DNA of 8,752 bases. Origin: Caldithrix sp. (GTDB lineage: Bacteria; Zhuqueibacterota; Zhuqueibacteria; Oceanimicrobiales; Oceanimicrobiaceae). The stretch spans positions 1-8,752 of the forward strand of contig SMXE01000236.1 of NCBI GenBank assembly GCA_004357015.1. Reading direction: 5' to 3'. The notes under the pieces are model-generated. The model saw nothing but the letters and a program-made list of their open reading frames with translations, was not told the origin of the DNA and did not search any database. Made by a program: the position numbers and the translations under genes. This document shows, in pieces, positions 6,336-8,752 of this stretch (positions within the stretch are counted from its first letter, which is position 1; every line of letters begins with the position of its first letter).

Positions 6336-7142
6336 TTAGTTAAGGTCAACTATCCGGTAAGGCTTGCCGTGTTCACGCTTCAGGCTCTCACCAAACGAGC
6401 GCGCTGTTGCTTTGGATTCAAACGAACCGATCCAAACCAGATACATGGTTCGGTTGTCCACACTTTTTTTTCGGATTTCAACGGGAACCCCCAGCCGGGA
6501 AAAATAATTCCGCAGTTTGAGCGCATTGTTGGTTTGGGAAAAGGCGCCGACTTGCAGCGTGTATTTTCCATCGGTCTTTGCAACTTTGGTGCGTGCCGCA
6601 GGCGGCTTGCCATTTGTTGAGACGCCCATTTCCTTGAGATCCTGCTTTGCCATTTTGGCCAGGGGGGAACGTGGAAATTGCGCCAGGAAATTCTTTAGCT
6701 CCGCATGACACGACGCTTCCTTTCCCGAAGCACACAGGCAAGTTGCAGAAAAATACATCGCTTCGCCGACAAGCTCGGATTCCGGGTGCGTTTCAATCAA
6801 CTCCAAAAACTGCTTGCGGGCTGAAACGTACAAGCCGCGGGAAAAATAATACTGGCCAATTCGAAGAATCGCATTTTCAGCTTCGCGGGTGTGCGGGAAT
6901 CTAACGCGGATTTTCTTGTACAATTCCACGGACTTCTGCGCATCGTCTGTAACCAGCGCCTGCAGATAAAGCGCACCCACCGTCCCTTTATGCCGGGCAA
7001 TGTAACTGGTGATTTTCTGCTTCACCGCATCCGTGTCATGGGTCGACTCCAATTCCCGCTGCAACTCCAAGTGGCTGCTCTGTGAATAAGCAGCGCTGCC
7101 GCACAACAGGAAAATGGTAAATACTAAGCTTCTTGCAACCAT
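6336..7142 (-). CDS. exported TPR and SPOR-domain protein
   Basis: A 268-residue protein starting with a clear signal peptide (VARSLVFTIFLLCGSAAYS, residues 2-20). Residues ~50-172 form helical TPR-like repeats of the YbgF/BamD type (hydrophobic pattern with EAENAILRIGQYYFSRGLY and GEAMYFSATCL). A Lys/Pro/Ala-rich linker (~178-192) leads to a C-terminal SPOR domain (~193-266, YTLQVGAFSQTNNALKLRNYFSRLG...YLVWIGSF). SPOR domains bind denuded peptidoglycan glycans at the septum, so the protein probably acts at the division site or in wall remodelling, perhaps with the amidase encoded nearby. The frame is open to a TTG at 7286 inside lapB. I prefer Met at 7142 because of the signal peptide, although it lacks a free ribosome site and directly follows a terminator. 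Confidence 0.87.
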   Translation of the reverse strand: MVARSLVFTIFLLCGSAAYSQSSHLELQRELESTHDTDAVKQKITSYIARHKGTVGALYLQALVTDDAQKSVELYKKIRVRFPHTREAENAILRIGQYYFSRGLYVSARKQFLELIETHPESELVGEAMYFSATCLCASGKEASCHAELKNFLAQFPRSPLAKMAKQDLKEMGVSTNGKPPAARTKVAKTDGKYTLQVGAFSQTNNALKLRNYFSRLGVPVEIRKKSVDNRTMYLVWIGSFESKATARSFGESLKREHGKPYRIVDLN

Positions 7143-7145
7143 TTC

Positions 7146-7202
7146 AAAAAAAGCCAAACTACCTGCTTCCGGAAAAGAGGAAGAAGCTGTAATTTGGCTT
7201 TT
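7146..7202 (-). terminator. intrinsic terminator after lapB, abutting the SPOR gene start
   Basis: On the minus strand, a stem of 14 pairs (7202-7189 with 7162-7149) has one G-U pair and includes the AGCCAAA / TTTGGCT core. It continues inward through GCTTC / GAAGC after a small bulge, and is followed by seven Ts (7152-7146). It starts 43 bases after the lapB stop. A short CGCG-TTAG-CGCG hairpin (7236-7225) precedes it. The start codon of the SPOR gene comes 3 bases after the T-run, and the only AGGT-like ribosome site is inside the stem, so the structure may also control that gene. Confidence 0.8.
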
Positions 7203-7245
7203 CACTAACCCGATTTCTTTGGTTCGCGCTAACGCGCACAACTGT

Positions 7246-8349
7246 TTATTTTGTCGGCCACAACTCGAAAAAATTAGAAAGGTCAAAGGTAGAAGCTTTG
7301 GGCTTAAGTGATTTATCGATCAAATCGAGCGCAATGTCCAAGGCCTCGGCATCTTTGCCAGCCTTGTGATACAGCCGCACCAAGTGTTTCCGACCCTCTT
7401 TGCTTTCGGCATCTTTATCGAGCACCTGCTGGCATGTGTCGATGGCGGCTCCGAGTTCTCCCTTCTTCTCGTATATTTCAGCAAGCCCCAAACGCGCCAT
7501 CAGATTGTCCGGCTGCTTCTCAATGACATCGAGATAGAGATTTTCGATTTCCCCATAAACACCACCTTCGTACAAAAGTTCTTTGAGTTGCTCAAAGGCC
7601 AGATAAGACTGCTCAGGCACTTTTTCGACGAATTGTTTCAGGACGCCAAGGGCATCGCTCTTGCGATCTTCGTTCTTGTAAGCTTCTGCGAGATAGATGT
7701 AGCCGGGTGGACCTTCGGGAAAAATCTTGATCGCATCTTTAAACCTGGACTTCGCTTCCTTATCCCGGCCTTCCTGCTGCAATTGAATGCCTTCCTGCAC
7801 CCGATAAACCGCCAAACGGCTGCTCTTGACTTTACCGTTCTTTGGAGAGATTTCCTTGAACACCTGGAAAGCGTGCGACCAATCTTCCTTCGCTTCGTAC
7901 AGACTGAGCTTCATTTCCTGCGCCCAGGAACAGCTTCGATCATCTGCAAGCACTTTGTTAAGCACACCAAGCGCTTTTTCAAAATTGTCGCCTGCCTGAT
8001 AATCCCGGGCCAGGCCGCGCAAAATATCATGCTGTTGCTTCGGACTCACGCCCTTGCGTACGGTCAGGTACTTATGGACGTTGATGGCACGCTCCACCTG
8101 TCCCAGTTCCCGCAGAATGTCGCCGATCTTGACATAGGCATCGATGTTGTTGCTTTCCTGAGATACTGTTTCCCGCAGTTTTTGCAGTGCTTCTTCTTTA
8201 TTTCCTGCTAACAGAAGATTCAGGCCATCGGCGTAACTTGAAGCGGCGTCATCCGGACCCGAGTTTGGCTTCTTTCTGAAAACAATGAAGAAAACCAGCG
8301 CAACGACGGCGCTCAGTACCACAAACAGAAGAATGATGGTTGCTTCCAT
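7246..8349 (-). CDS. lapB: LapB-like membrane-anchored TPR protein lacking the rubredoxin domain
   Basis: A 367-residue protein with one N-terminal membrane segment (~4-24, then RKK facing the cytosol) followed by about eight TPR units. It matches E. coli LapB (YciM) in position next to lapA, in topology, and in the first repeats: SSYADGLNLLLAGNKEEAL (37-55) and AYVKIGDILRELGQVERAINVHKYL (71-95) have direct counterparts. LapB binds FtsH and guides degradation of LpxC, thereby tuning lipopolysaccharide synthesis. E. coli LapB ends in a zinc-binding rubredoxin-like domain with two CxxC pairs. Here the chain stops after the TPRs (LSNFFELWPTK) and only Cys140 and Cys306 are present, so that domain is missing. 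The start is ATG, 8 bases after the lapA stop. The orthology is probable, the regulatory role less certain. Confidence 0.85.
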   Translation of the reverse strand: MEATIILLFVVLSAVVALVFFIVFRKKPNSGPDDAASSYADGLNLLLAGNKEEALQKLRETVSQESNNIDAYVKIGDILRELGQVERAINVHKYLTVRKGVSPKQQHDILRGLARDYQAGDNFEKALGVLNKVLADDRSCSWAQEMKLSLYEAKEDWSHAFQVFKEISPKNGKVKSSRLAVYRVQEGIQLQQEGRDKEAKSRFKDAIKIFPEGPPGYIYLAEAYKNEDRKSDALGVLKQFVEKVPEQSYLAFEQLKELLYEGGVYGEIENLYLDVIEKQPDNLMARLGLAEIYEKKGELGAAIDTCQQVLDKDAESKEGRKHLVRLYHKAGKDAEALDIALDLIDKSLKPKASTFDLSNFFELWPTK

Positions 8350-8357
8350 TGCCGACC

Positions 8358-8687
8358 TTACGATTCTTCCTTGAGGTCAAAACTGGCGTCATCTTCGCCG
8401 ATGGCAAGATTGCGCAGGCTGTCGAGTTCGCTTTGCATCTCAACCTGCTCCTTCTTGAATCGGCGAATAACAGCCTTCAGTTCCATCACCTGAAAGATAG
8501 ACACCGCCAGCCAAAACAAGACGCCAAGCGAGAAGGATGCGTAGATGACCATCCAAAGTTGCACGGCCTCATAGTGCCACGTATCGCCCAGGAAAAAAAC
8601 ACTCACTCGTTGATCGCTGTTCTGCAGCGCAAAACCCAGAATTACGAGTATCATCACTACAGCCAAAAACCATTTAATCGCCCACAT
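8358..8687 (-). CDS. lapA: LapA-domain (DUF1049) inner-membrane protein
   Basis: A 109-residue protein with two membrane segments (~4-21 and ~43-65) joined by a short loop containing the family motif ALQNSDQRVSVFFLG (20-34). A cytosolic coiled coil (~67-97) and an acidic tail follow. This is the pattern of LapA (YciS), which partners LapB in LPS assembly control. Immediate adjacency to lapB, with an 8-base gap, repeats the E. coli order. The ATG is preceded by AGAGGA at 7 bases, a good ribosome site. The 65 bases upstream contain an 8-base palindrome TGACGTCA (8714-8721) but no promoter I can support. Confidence 0.92.
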   Translation of the reverse strand: MWAIKWFLAVVMILVILGFALQNSDQRVSVFFLGDTWHYEAVQLWMVIYASFSLGVLFWLAVSIFQVMELKAVIRRFKKEQVEMQSELDSLRNLAIGEDDASFDLKEES

Positions 8688-8752
8688 TGTTTTTTCCTCT
8701 TGCTATTCCGGCTTGACGTCAGTTACAGCCATCAAAAAAAATTGCAAGAAGA

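Noticed and set aside
7366..8211. 281-codon open frame on the plus strand opposite lapB
   Set aside because: It is the antisense of the helical, Glu/Lys-rich TPR coding sequence, which gives Phe/Leu-rich shadow frames. LapB is well supported.
8714..8721. TGACGTCA palindrome upstream of lapA
   Set aside because: A single 8-base palindrome is expected by chance now and then, and no promoter elements position it as an operator.

Overview
The window carries nine protein-coding genes, all on the minus strand, so transcription runs from high to low coordinates. A LapA/LapB pair, a SPOR-domain protein, a secreted amidase and a lipoprotein point to a Gram-negative (diderm) bacterium. Base composition is balanced. 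Two intergenic stretches contain a TTTTCG-N19-TAnGTTT arrangement that resembles the Bacteroidetes-type promoter (TTTG / TAnnTTTG). That hints at a lineage in or near the FCB group, with low confidence.

Layout in the direction of transcription: (1) lapA-lapB (8687-7246), a compact pair for inner-membrane control of lipopolysaccharide synthesis, closed by a strong intrinsic terminator (7202-7146). (2) A TPR plus SPOR-domain exported protein (7142-6336), whose start codon lies only 3 bases after the terminator's U-tract. (3) A 170-base gap with a degenerate palindromic repeat (6222-6308) and a candidate promoter. (4) moeA (6165-4951), molybdenum cofactor synthesis. (5) A tightly spaced run: a cell-wall amidase with a long N-terminal region (4844-3012), a small lipoprotein (2978-2556), a histone-deacetylase-family amidohydrolase with a GTG start (2536-1580), protein-L-isoaspartate methyltransferase pcm (1547-861) and an atypical RpiB/LacA-family isomerase (855-205). 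Gaps in this run are 33, 19, 32 and 5 bases. (6) A 204-base non-coding left edge with a possible minus-strand promoter and a GC-rich, foldable segment that may be the leader of the next gene.

The first half concerns the cell envelope: LPS control, peptidoglycan binding and peptidoglycan hydrolysis. The second run adds two protein-modification or repair enzymes (deacetylase, isoaspartyl repair) and a sugar-phosphate isomerase. The most unusual gene is the last one. It has an N-terminal extension that resembles domains of bacterial-microcompartment enzymes such as EutT, and an Asp where RpiB has its catalytic Cys. No microcompartment shell gene is visible here. Most other genes are ordinary housekeeping or envelope genes, and no complete new system is evident.
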